Of a stretch of 64,000 bases of DNA, positions 56,336 through 64,000 are shown piece by piece. The DNA is from Nocardia sienata NBRC 100364. Lineage in GTDB: Bacteria; Actinomycetota; Actinomycetes; Mycobacteriales; Mycobacteriaceae. Numbering within the stretch: the stretch's first letter is position 1; every line of letters begins with the position of its first letter. Under the pieces are notes generated by a model. The model was given only the letters and a program-made list of their open reading frames with translations, was not told where the DNA came from and made no database searches. The stretch covers positions 91,313 through 155,312 of the forward strand of contig NZ_BDBX01000002.1 of assembly GCF_001613205.1 (NCBI RefSeq), written 5' to 3'. Made by a program: the position numbers and the translations under genes.

Positions 56336-57682
56336 CTACCCGGCCACCGGTTGCGGCGCGTAACGGCTTGCCGGTTTGGGGAGCCCGAAATGGTCGCGCA
56401 GGGTGGTGCCGGTGTACTCGGTCCGGAACAGCCCGCGCTGCCGCAGGATCGGGACCACTGTTTCGGCGAAGATCTCCAGGCCGCCGGGGTAGTAGGGCGG
56501 CATCACGTTGAAACCGTCCGCGGCACCGGAGCGGAACCACTCCTCGATGGTGTCGGCCACCTGCTCGGGGGTGCCCGCGAAGACCCGGTGCCCGCGCGCC
56601 CCCGCCAGCCGGTGCAGCAGACCGCGCAGGGTTGGTCGTTCCCGCTGAACGATCCCGGCCACCACCTGCCGCCGGCTCGCCGCATTGTCGGTGACTTCAC
56701 CGGCGTCGGCGAACAATTCGACCGGCACCGGTTCGTCCAGTTCCAGATGCCGCAGTGATTCGTGGGCCAGCGATTCCAGCTGCTCGAGGCCGTACTCGGG
56801 CACGGTGAGCTCGTTGAACTCCCGTTCCAGCTGTTTCGCCGCCGACTCGGTACCCGCGATGAACGGACTGATCCCGGGCAGGATTTTCACCTGATCGGGT
56901 GCGCGGCCGAAATCCGCCGCCCGCTGTTTGATATCGCGGTAGAAGGTCTGGGCGTCGCTGAGCCGCTGATGCGCGGTGAAGATCGCCTCGGCGTACCGCC
57001 CGGCGAAGGCGCGGCCGTCGTTGGACGCGCCCGCCTGCACCAGGACCGGATACCCTTGCGGTGTGCGGGCCGAATTGAACGGTCCGCGCACGCGCAGGTG
57101 TTCGCCCGCGAAATCGATGGGATGGATCTTGTCCGGGTCCGCGTACCGGCCGGCGGCGCGGTCCAGCAGGATGGCGTCGTCCTCCCAGCTGTCCCACAGC
57201 GCGGTGACCGCGTCGACGAATTCGCGGGCCCGCGCATAGCGTTCGGTGTGATCGGGATGGCGGTCCAGCCCGAAATTGGCGGCGGCCAGATCGGTGCCGG
57301 TGGTGACGATGTTCCAGCCCGCCCGGCCGCCGGAGATATGGTCCAGCGAAGAGAACAGCCGGGCCAGATTGTAGGGCTCGTAGTAGGTGGTGGAAGCCGT
57401 GGCGATCAGACCCAGATGCGTGGTCGCCGCGGCGATCGCGGTGAGCAACGTGATGGGTTCGAGGCCGGGAGCGGCGTTGTAGGCCACATTGGTGCGCAGC
57501 GCCGGTCCGTCGGCGAAGAACACCGCGTCGAAGGTGGCGGCCTCGGCGGTCCGGGCGATCTCCTGGTAGTAGCGGACATCGTAGATCCGGTCGGGGCGGC
57601 TGGCCGGGTGGCGCCAGGCCGCCTCGTGGTGCCCGGCGGGGTAGATGAACGCGTTGAGACTCAGCCGGCGTGGTTCGGTCAT
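56336..57682 (-). CDS. NtaA/SnaA/DszA-family flavin monooxygenase, 448 residues
   Basis: Same family as 50759-52123: RLSLNAFIYPAGHHEAAWRH at the N-terminus, LFSSLDHISGGRAGWNIVTT and FNSARTPQGYPVLVQAGASN in the core. It is the last gene of an ABC importer operon and is coupled to the ATPase gene by a four-base overlap (ATGA). It should oxidise the imported compound with FMNH2, probably an organosulfur compound. Confidence 0.92.
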   Translation of the reverse strand: MTEPRRLSLNAFIYPAGHHEAAWRHPASRPDRIYDVRYYQEIARTAEAATFDAVFFADGPALRTNVAYNAAPGLEPITLLTAIAAATTHLGLIATASTTYYEPYNLARLFSSLDHISGGRAGWNIVTTGTDLAAANFGLDRHPDHTERYARAREFVDAVTALWDSWEDDAILLDRAAGRYADPDKIHPIDFAGEHLRVRGPFNSARTPQGYPVLVQAGASNDGRAFAGRYAEAIFTAHQRLSDAQTFYRDIKQRAADFGRAPDQVKILPGISPFIAGTESAAKQLEREFNELTVPEYGLEQLESLAHESLRHLELDEPVPVELFADAGEVTDNAASRRQVVAGIVQRERPTLRGLLHRLAGARGHRVFAGTPEQVADTIEEWFRSGAADGFNVMPPYYPGGLEIFAETVVPILRQRGLFRTEYTGTTLRDHFGLPKPASRYAPQPVAG

Positions 57683-58425
57683 CGTGCATCGTCCTCGTAC
57701 TGAGTGGGTTCGGTGGAGACACCGAGCGCGGTCAGGAGTTGTTCGCGGTAGTGGGCGACGGCGGGATCGCCGTGGCGGCGCGGGCGGGCCCGCTCGATGG
57801 ACAGGTCGACGGCGATGTGGCCCTCATCGAGGACGAGCACTCGGTCGGCGAGCAGCACCGCCTCGTCCACATCGTGCGTGACCAGTAGCACCGCCGGGCG
57901 GTGCCGGGCGCAGAGATCCTGTAGCAGCCTGTGCATCCGGATCCGGGTGAGCGCGTCCAGCGCGCCGAACGGTTCGTCGGCGAGCAGCAGCGCCGGTTCG
58001 CGGACCAGGGAACGGGCCAGCGCCACCCGCTGCTGTTCGCCGCCGGACAGTTCCCGGGGCCAGGCCTTCTCCCGGCCGGCCAGGCCGACCTCGGCCAACG
58101 CGTCCCGGCCACGCTGCGCGGCGCCGGGACCGCTCAGACCGAGCGTGACGTTGTCGAGCACTTTGATCCACGGCAGCAGCCGGGAATCCTGGAACACCAC
58201 CGACCGCTCCCGGGGAACGGTCAGTTCACCGTCGCCGGCGACATCGTGGTCCAGTTGGCCGAGTGCCCGCAGCAGGGTGCTCTTACCGGAACCGCTGCGG
58301 CCCAGCAGCGCCACGAACTCGCCCCGCGCGATATCGAGATCCACCCCGCGCAGCACGATCCGGTCGCCGAACCCGCGCCGCAGCGCGCGGGCCCGTACGG
58401 TCAGTCCGACAGTGTCTGTCGCCAT
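57679..58425 (-). CDS. ABC transporter ATPase (SsuB/TauB type), 248 residues
   Basis: Walker A GRSGSGKST, signature LSGGEQQRVALARS and Walker B LLLADEPFGALDALTR place it in the nitrate/sulfonate/taurine ATPase group. It overlaps the permease gene by 25 bases and the monooxygenase gene by four. Confidence 0.93.
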   Translation of the reverse strand: MATDTVGLTVRARALRRGFGDRIVLRGVDLDIARGEFVALLGRSGSGKSTLLRALGQLDHDVAGDGELTVPRERSVVFQDSRLLPWIKVLDNVTLGLSGPGAAQRGRDALAEVGLAGREKAWPRELSGGEQQRVALARSLVREPALLLADEPFGALDALTRIRMHRLLQDLCARHRPAVLLVTHDVDEAVLLADRVLVLDEGHIAVDLSIERARPRRHGDPAVAHYREQLLTALGVSTEPTQYEDDAR

Positions 58426-59261
58426 GCCAGCGCCCTCCGTTCCAGCGCGCGGACGGCCAGGTCACCGAAAAGACCCAGCAGCCCGTAGATCACCAGTCCC
58501 ACCACGATCACGTCGATCTGCCCGTAGGTGCGGGCCTGGGTCATGAGATAGCCGATACCGCTGGTGGCGTTCACCTGTTCGACCACCACCAGGGCAAGCC
58601 AGGAGATGGTGACCGCCAGCCGCAGTCCGGTGAAGAATCCCGGCAGTGAACCGGGCAGCGCGACCCGGCGGATAAAACCCCACCGGGACAGGCCGACCGT
58701 CTGCGCCAGCTCCACATACCGTGCGTCGACTCCGCGCAGGGAGGCGTGCGTGTTGATGTACACCGGCACCAGCACACTGGCGGTGATGACGATCAGCTTC
58801 ATCTCCTCGCCGATCCCGAACCACACGATGAACAGCGGGATCAGCGCGAGGGTCGGAATGGAGCGTTTGATCTGTACCGGGCCGTCGACCAGCGCTTCGC
58901 CGATCCGGCTCAGCCCGGAGACCAACGCGAGCACCACACCGATCGACACTCCGAGTACGAGACCGATCGCGGCGCGCTGCAACGAGGTGAGCAGATTGGA
59001 CTGCAGGGTGCCCGCGGCGATCAGATCACCCGCGGTCCGGGCCACATCCCACGGCGCCGGCAGCGTTTCGGCATCGAGCGCGCCGGACAGCGAACCGATC
59101 ACCCAGGCGGCCAGCAGCAGTACGGGGCCCAGCGCGAAACCGAACGGGATCGGCCGCCCGGGCCCGAGACGGACGTGGCGCCCGGTCCGAGCGGACCGGG
59201 CCGGTGGTGCGAGCGGGGCGGAATCCGCCCGTGCGCCCGCAGGGATATCCAAGGTGGCCAC
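58401..59261 (-). CDS. ABC transporter permease (SsuC type), 286 residues
   Basis: A BPD_transp_1 permease: SLQRAAIGLVLGVSIGVVLA, RSIPTLALIPLFIVWFGIGE and a terminal helix ending RALAWRQTLSD. GTG 59261 has GGGAGG seven bases upstream and shares its G with the stop of the binding-protein gene (TAGTG). Longer upstream frames are rejected. Confidence 0.92.
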   Translation of the reverse strand: MATLDIPAGARADSAPLAPPARSARTGRHVRLGPGRPIPFGFALGPVLLLAAWVIGSLSGALDAETLPAPWDVARTAGDLIAAGTLQSNLLTSLQRAAIGLVLGVSIGVVLALVSGLSRIGEALVDGPVQIKRSIPTLALIPLFIVWFGIGEEMKLIVITASVLVPVYINTHASLRGVDARYVELAQTVGLSRWGFIRRVALPGSLPGFFTGLRLAVTISWLALVVVEQVNATSGIGYLMTQARTYGQIDVIVVGLVIYGLLGLFGDLAVRALERRALAWRQTLSD

Positions 59262-60346
59262 TACTGTGCCTCCCGTTCGAATCGTGCGCCGACGGCGGGC
59301 ACGGTTTCGCTGATCACCTGGTCGAACCGGGTGTCGAAACCGTCCGCGGCCTCGACCTTGCGCGGCAGCTGACCGGCCGCGTCGATGACATCGATGGTCG
59401 CCTGCTGCGCGTCGATCAGCTTCTGATCCAGATGGGGGAAGGTGAACTCCCCGAGTGAATCGACGATCCGGCCGGCATCGTCGGCGCTGAGCTTCTGATT
59501 CTCGATGTAGTAGATCCGGGCCCACTCGTCCTGGTGCGTATTGGTCCAGTGGAACGCCCGCACAAAGGCCCCGACCAGGGCGCGCAGCGCGGCGGACTTC
59601 GCCGGATCCTGGGTCGCTTCCCGCCGGGAGTACAGATAGCCCAGGCCGTAATAGATACCGGTGGTTTCCGAATCGGCGATCACGGTCGCGCCCGGAGTCC
59701 GCAGGAACCGGGTGAGCCGCGGCTCGTTCAGCGGCGCGATATCGACCTGCCCGGTGCGGACCGCATCATTGAAATCGGCCAGCTGTAGCCGCACCAGCTC
59801 GACATCGGATGTGGTCAGACCGGCCTTGTCCAGTGCCCGCAACACCGCCGCCTGTTGAGCCGTCCCTTCGGCATAGGCGATCTTCTTACCCTTCAGATCG
59901 GTCAGCCGGGTCGCCGTGACACCCGGCGCGACAGCGAGTTTTATCCCCGCCGGATCGGTCTGATAGGCCGCGATGATCGGCACATCCTGGCCGGCGGCGA
60001 GGGCATGGATCGGCGGCACATCACCCACCGGCGCCACATCGGCCGCCCCCGCCCGGAACGCCTCCAGGATCTCCGGGCCGCCGATGAAATTCGCGAACTC
60101 CACCGTGAACGGCAGTTTCTCCAGTTCACCGGAGGCGCGCAGCGCCGTCTGGAAACGTTCCTGCTGGTCGGCGACCACCAGGGTGGTGCCCGGCGGAACC
60201 TCGGTGGGCAGCGGCGTATCGAGCGCGGCGCCACCGGGCCCGTCACTGCTGTTGCACCCGGTCACCATCCCGGCAGCGGCGGCGACGAGAAGCATCGCGA
60301 CCGACCGGAGTCGCAAACGTGCGGCGAGAGAACGAGTCTGGTGCAT
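59261..60346 (-). CDS. ABC transporter substrate-binding lipoprotein (SsuA/TauA type), 361 residues
   Basis: A lipoprotein signal with lipobox VTGC precedes a NMT1/SsuA-like fold (GGPEILEAFRAGAADVAPVG, LKGKKIAYAEGTAQQAAVLR). It binds the substrate outside the membrane. It is first in the minus-strand operon; ATG 60346 has no clear Shine-Dalgarno, and a TATTAAT element about 30 bases upstream may be part of the promoter. Confidence 0.92.
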   Translation of the reverse strand: MHQTRSLAARLRLRSVAMLLVAAAAGMVTGCNSSDGPGGAALDTPLPTEVPPGTTLVVADQQERFQTALRASGELEKLPFTVEFANFIGGPEILEAFRAGAADVAPVGDVPPIHALAAGQDVPIIAAYQTDPAGIKLAVAPGVTATRLTDLKGKKIAYAEGTAQQAAVLRALDKAGLTTSDVELVRLQLADFNDAVRTGQVDIAPLNEPRLTRFLRTPGATVIADSETTGIYYGLGYLYSRREATQDPAKSAALRALVGAFVRAFHWTNTHQDEWARIYYIENQKLSADDAGRIVDSLGEFTFPHLDQKLIDAQQATIDVIDAAGQLPRKVEAADGFDTRFDQVISETVPAVGARFEREAQ

Positions 60347-60466
60347 AGCGGCATTGAAACAACGCCACGGTCATGAGGGAATGATTAATAAGACGGTGAT
60401 CCGAACTGTGTCCATCTGTGCCGCCTCCGGAGCCGCGGAATCGGATCGGGCTCCGACCACGGAGGC

Positions 60467-60488
60467 CGACCGTCCGAGTGGACGGTCG
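60467..60488. terminator. Perfect 9-bp hairpin after phoD
   Basis: CGACCGTCC (60467-60475) pairs exactly with GGACGGTCG (60480-60488) across a GAGT loop. It lies 28 bases beyond the stop of the phosphatase gene and before the binding-protein operon, so it separates the two minus-strand units. No T-tract. Confidence 0.6.
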
Positions 60489-60515
60489 AAGCGATCCCTG
60501 GTTCCTGTCGACGGA

Positions 60516-62159
60516 TCACCGGCCCGGCCGGAGGCGGCCGCCATGCGGTAGCTCCCAGGCGGCCGCTGCTCGGACGCCGGTGTGTGCGTCGGTGACATCG
60601 CCGACGTAGTACCACTCCATCCGTACCCGGTCGGGTACGAGTTCGACCACGCCGTAGCCGTGGGAATCGAGCTCGGTGTAGTGGATGTGCCGGTTGAGCG
60701 CCCGCACCGAATCCTCCAGCGCGACCGAACCGGTGCGCGGCGGGGTCGGCAGCATATCCCCGATCCCGGTGGAGGTCACCGACGGGACCACGAATTCGGC
60801 TCCGGCGGTGGGGCCGGCCGGGTAGTGCGCGGCGTCGAGCGGGACATCGGAGGCCCAGGAGCTGTGGATATCGCCGGTGAGGAAGACGACGTCGCCGACG
60901 CCGCGGTCGGTGAGGGCCTGGAGGAGGCGGCGGCGGTCGGCGGGGTATCCGTCCCACTGGTCGGTGTTGAGCACCAGACCCTCGCGGGGGATACCGAACA
61001 CTTCGGTGACCGCCGCGGTGGTCTCGGGGTCCAGCGGTGGGAACGCCAGCGGCGCGATCATGACCGAATTGCCGACCACCTGCCAGCGAGCGGCGCCGGA
61101 AACCAATCCCGCGGTGAGCCATTCCATCTGGCGCGCCCCGGTCATCGTGCGCGCCGGGTCGTCACCCTCCCGGGTGCCGAGTTCGGGTTGCCTGTCCCGG
61201 TAGCTGCGTAGATCCAGCATGGACAGTTCGGCGAGGGTGCCGAACCGCAGCCGGCGGTAGATCCGGGTCTCCCCGGCCGTGGTCTCCAGCCGGACCGGCA
61301 TCCATTCCGCGTACGCGCGGATCGAGGCGGCGCGCCGATCCGACCAGCTGCCCTCGGACGCGGGGTCGTGGTTCTCCGCGCCGCCGGACCAGGCGTTGTT
61401 CGCGGATTCGTGGTCGTCCCAGGTGCAGATGAACGGCACCCGCGCGTGCAGGGCCATGAGATCGGGGTCGGTTTTGTACTGTCCGTGCCGGATCCGGTAA
61501 TCGGCGAGCGAGACGATCTCGTGCACCGGCTGGTGCTGCCGGACCGCCCCGGCGCGGCCCTCGAAAGATCCGGAGCGGTATTCGTAGAGGTAGTCGCCCA
61601 GATGGACGACGGCGTCGAGATCGTCACGGGCGGCGAGGTGGCGGTAGGCGGCGAAATAGCCCGCTTCCCAGTTGGCGCACGAGACCACACCGAACCGCAG
61701 GCGGTCGGGGGAGTCCGCGTCGGCCGGGGCGGTGCGGGTCCGGCCGGTCGGCGACGTCGCACCGAGGGCATGGAACCGGTAGTGGTAGTCGCGCGCCGGG
61801 GCCAGACCGCGTACGTCCACCTTCGCCGTGTGATCGGCGTCCGCGTCCGCGGTGAGCGAGCCGGCGACCACCGTGGTGAATCCGGCGTCCTCGGCGACTT
61901 CCCAGCGGACCGTGGCCGGGGCGCCGATTCCCGACCCCGGCAGGGCCCGCGGCCCGACGGTCACCCGGGTCCAGAGCACGACGCCGTCGGGCAGCGGATC
62001 ACCGGAGGCGACGCCGTGCCCGAACACCGGACTCTCCGCAGACGCGGCCGGTGCCGGTAACGCGGCCGCCGCGGCGGTCACCGACCCCGCGCGCAGTACG
62101 GTCCGGCGGTCCAGTACAGCCGGGACCCCGATATTCGAAACGCTGCCGTTTCCGCTCAC
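60516..62159 (-). CDS. phoD: PhoD-like alkaline phosphatase/phosphodiesterase, 547 residues
   Basis: A Tat-type signal (LDRRTVLRAGSVTAAAAALP) precedes an Ig-like PhoD N-terminal domain (VFGHGVASGDPLPDGVVLWT) and the catalytic domain: FGVVSCANWEAGYFAAYRHL, LDAVVHLGDYLYEY, FICTWDDHESANN and FLTGDIHSSWASD. It hydrolyses phosphate mono- or diesters outside the cell, with Fe and Ca in characterised members. GTG 62159 starts the Tat signal. Confidence 0.92.
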   Translation of the reverse strand: MSGNGSVSNIGVPAVLDRRTVLRAGSVTAAAAALPAPAASAESPVFGHGVASGDPLPDGVVLWTRVTVGPRALPGSGIGAPATVRWEVAEDAGFTTVVAGSLTADADADHTAKVDVRGLAPARDYHYRFHALGATSPTGRTRTAPADADSPDRLRFGVVSCANWEAGYFAAYRHLAARDDLDAVVHLGDYLYEYRSGSFEGRAGAVRQHQPVHEIVSLADYRIRHGQYKTDPDLMALHARVPFICTWDDHESANNAWSGGAENHDPASEGSWSDRRAASIRAYAEWMPVRLETTAGETRIYRRLRFGTLAELSMLDLRSYRDRQPELGTREGDDPARTMTGARQMEWLTAGLVSGAARWQVVGNSVMIAPLAFPPLDPETTAAVTEVFGIPREGLVLNTDQWDGYPADRRRLLQALTDRGVGDVVFLTGDIHSSWASDVPLDAAHYPAGPTAGAEFVVPSVTSTGIGDMLPTPPRTGSVALEDSVRALNRHIHYTELDSHGYGVVELVPDRVRMEWYYVGDVTDAHTGVRAAAAWELPHGGRLRPGR

Positions 62160-62207
62160 GCTTTCCGATCACAGCCGATCGAGCGGAAATCGGCAAGTCG
62201 GGAAACC

Positions 62208-62393
62208 TCAGGCGGCGTCCGCATCCCGCCGGCGGAGTTCGAAGATCACCCGGCGCGCGAGATAGCCGGCCGCCCAGGGGGCGAATTCGCGGGCGATCCA
62301 GGCGCCGTGCCGGTCGTCGAGGCCGAGGAGTCGGCAGGCGTGTCGCAGGTCCTCACGCATCCACAGGGTGTCGCGCTGGGTGGTGTCGCTCAT
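62208..62393 (-). CDS. Small conserved-looking protein, 61 residues
   Basis: Compact, charged helical protein (WMREDLRHACRLLGLDDRHG, then AWIAREFAPWAAGYLARRVI). ATG 62393 has GGAG five bases upstream. Family not recognised. It sits 49 bases upstream of phoD on the same strand and may be co-transcribed with it. Confidence 0.6.
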   Translation of the reverse strand: MSDTTQRDTLWMREDLRHACRLLGLDDRHGAWIAREFAPWAAGYLARRVIFELRRRDADAA

Positions 62394-62835
62394 GGCTGCT
62401 CCGATGTGCCGGGAATTGGTGAAAGCGCGTCGTCCGGACATCGTCATTGCGGCACCGGATGTTTCGCGGACCGGCCCGCACGCCACTACCGGCGGGTGTC
62501 GAATTCCTGGTGTTTCGGGTGTTTCTGCTTACGGCGGTACTGCTTACCCGACGGGATCGGCCGGGCGGCGTTCGACGAGCGCCGGGCGTGCCGGCGCCGC
62601 CAGCCGGTCAGGTCCGGGCGTTCCTCGGGTGGTCGGGAGTCGGGCGGAGTCGGTATCGGGGTTCGTGGTGGCACACGGCAACGATCCGGATCGTGCGCAC
62701 CATGCGCAACCGAAATATGGTCCGGTGCGCCGCTGTGGCCGCCCGGTGCCGGGATCGCCGCCGCGGTGTGTCCGGGTGCCGCCACGGTGGCGGCGCGTGG
62801 TTGACCCCGGTGCGGCCGGCGGGCATGGTGAGGCC
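62394..62835. other. Gene-free divergent promoter region, 442 bases
   Basis: It separates the small minus-strand gene from the LigD-type polymerase gene. Open frames through it lack start signals. A less GC-rich patch around 62505-62545 may hold the polymerase promoter. Confidence 0.4.
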
Positions 62836-63789
62836 ATGACCAGTGACGAGGTTCGCCGCGGGGTTCCGGTGACGAATCCGGACCAGCCGCTGTTCGACGG
62901 CGCCGAGGCGACCAAGCGAGACCTGCTGGACTATTTGGAGGCGGTCGGGGAACGCCTCGTGCGGGTACTGCGGGACCGCCCGCTGTCGGTGGTCCGCGTC
63001 CGGCCGGGGCAGGAGCCGTTCATGCAGAAGAACCTGCCGAAGTACACCCCCGAGTGGGTCCGGCGGACAACGGTCTGGGCGGAGAGTTCGCGGCGCGAGA
63101 TCTCCTATGCGCTGTGCGACGATATGCCGACCCTGCTCTGGTTCGGTAACCAGCGCGCTGTCGAATACCACCCGACGCTGGTCACCGCCGATCCCGGTCC
63201 GGGGCCGACGCATCTCGTTCTCGACCTCGATCCGTCACCCGGGCAGACCTTCCGGCACGCGGCCGCGGCGGCGCGGCTGATCCGGGCGGCATTGACGGAT
63301 GCCGGATTGGCCGGTGCGGTGAAGACCAGCGGCGCCAAGGGCGCCCATGTGTTCGTGCCGGTCGCATCGGGTACCCGCCACGAGGACGCCGCCGCGGCGA
63401 CGCGGGCGATCGCCGCCAGGGCCGAGCGCCTCGATCCCGGTTTCGCCACCACCGCGTTCATCAAGGAAGACCGCGGGGGCAAGGTCTTCCTCGACCCGAC
63501 ACGTACCGGCGGCGCGACCGTCGTCGCGGCCTACAGTCCGCGGATCCGTCCCCGTGTTCCCGTATCGTTCCCGCTCGCCTGGTCCGAGCTGGACGAGGTG
63601 ACGCCGGCGGACTTCACGATGCGGACGGTACCGGACCTGTTGGCCGATGATGACCCCTGGTCGGCCGCCATGCCCGACCCGCAGGCGCTTCCGGCCGATC
63701 TGGTCGCGGAAGGCCATACCATCCCGATCCCCCGGGTCCAGGCGATGCACGAGGGCAAACGGCGCGCCCGTGCCCGCCGGGCCACCTGA
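62836..63789 (+). CDS. Stand-alone LigD-type DNA polymerase/primase, 317 residues
   Basis: The archaeo-eukaryotic primase fold of LigD polymerase domains is evident: the catalytic Asp pair in HLVLDLDPSPGQ, the histidine in KTSGAKGAHVFVPV, the third acidic site in KVFLDPTRTGG, and YSPRIRPRVPVSFPLAWSEL. No ligase or phosphoesterase domain is attached, so it is a PolD-like paralogue. Such enzymes fill gaps in repair and end joining and often prefer ribonucleotides. ATG 62836 has a close GAGG; the frame extends far upstream without conserved sequence. Confidence 0.9.
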   Translation: MTSDEVRRGVPVTNPDQPLFDGAEATKRDLLDYLEAVGERLVRVLRDRPLSVVRVRPGQEPFMQKNLPKYTPEWVRRTTVWAESSRREISYALCDDMPTLLWFGNQRAVEYHPTLVTADPGPGPTHLVLDLDPSPGQTFRHAAAAARLIRAALTDAGLAGAVKTSGAKGAHVFVPVASGTRHEDAAAATRAIAARAERLDPGFATTAFIKEDRGGKVFLDPTRTGGATVVAAYSPRIRPRVPVSFPLAWSELDEVTPADFTMRTVPDLLADDDPWSAAMPDPQALPADLVAEGHTIPIPRVQAMHEGKRRARARRAT

Positions 63790-63939
63790 CAGCGCCCCCT
63801 CGCGGACAGGGACCGGCGACCGCGGAAGCGAGCCGCCGCGGCGTACCGGATACCTCGCGGGCGGGCGGGAATCCGTGCGAGGATCGACACGGGCGTAGCG
63901 GCATCCCGGCCCGCCGCCGGCAGCGGGTAGGACGGCGCA

Positions 63940-64000
63940 ATGTACTGGGTGGCGGGTGTTTTCGCGGTCCTGCTGGCCGGTTGTGCCGACCGGTACGGAT
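63940..64000 (+). CDS. Lipoprotein, first 20 codons only
   Basis: ATG 63940 follows a GTAGGAC element and opens MYWVAGVFAVLLAGCADRYG, a short lipoprotein signal peptide with lipobox LAGC. The gene runs off the window, so nothing more can be said. Confidence 0.6.
   Translation, partial: MYWVAGVFAVLLAGCADRYG

Noticed and set aside
60347..60515. S-box or cysteine leader peptide ahead of the SsuA-like operon
   Set aside because: No GGCCCGA-type core and no cysteine-bearing RVDL-type leader were found; only the phoD terminator hairpin is visible.
1..64000. tRNA, rRNA and CRISPR arrays
   Set aside because: No cloverleaf-like sequence with CCA context, no rRNA segments and no regularly spaced repeats were found by reading. 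A covariance search could still find a missed tRNA.

Overview
The window is high-GC actinobacterial DNA, most likely from Nocardia or a close mycolate-forming relative. The reasons are the set of secreted LIP-type lipases, two cytochrome P450s, a Rv3062-type DNA ligase, a stand-alone LigD-type polymerase, many acyl-CoA and TetR-type genes, and a DUF6131 micro-protein. The species call is an inference from gene content; no rRNA, tRNA or CRISPR array was seen.

Left part (1-11.8 kb), accessory and decayed DNA. A metallo-beta-lactamase-fold fragment is followed by an unrecognised 618-residue protein and a 1975-residue RHS polymorphic-toxin protein. Two micro-ORFs lie between the last two, so that four reading frames are chained by three consecutive ATGA overlaps. 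No immunity gene is evident behind the toxin. Next comes the wreck of a Tn7-like tnsA-tnsB-tnsC transposition module with frameshifts and an internal deletion, then a broken short-chain dehydrogenase and a broken IclR regulator.

Middle part (12-44 kb), a typical actinobacterial chromosome. It holds a P450, an ArsR-SulP anion transporter unit with a short coupled leader ORF, three LIP-type lipases (two as a convergent pair), a neutral ceramidase, a CYP157-like P450 that lacks the ExxR motif, a HATPase anti-sigma-like protein, and an ArsR-SRPBCC-DUF1801 operon. An ACAD10/11-type phosphotransferase and an ACAD10/11-type acyl-CoA dehydrogenase lie about 15 kb apart, and each neighbours a paralogous XRE-TetR fusion regulator. 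There is also a TetR/acyl-CoA dehydrogenase divergon with four AGTACT boxes, LigB, a molybdopterin oxidoreductase that lacks the N-terminal Fe-S cysteines, and small membrane proteins.

Right part (44-60.4 kb), sulfur scavenging. A tightly overlapping plus-strand operon (a peptide/nickel-type ABC importer, a 70-residue unknown and three luciferase-like monooxygenases) begins with an S-box-like (SAM-I) leader whose closing helix covers the Shine-Dalgarno sequence of the first gene. A second, minus-strand operon (SsuA-, SsuC- and SsuB-like proteins plus an NtaA/SnaA/DszA-type monooxygenase) faces it. Together they suggest uptake and oxidative desulfurisation of organosulfur compounds; no dedicated flavin reductase is seen. 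The window ends with a Tat-exported PhoD phosphatase, a small unknown, a LigD-type polymerase and the first codons of a lipoprotein.
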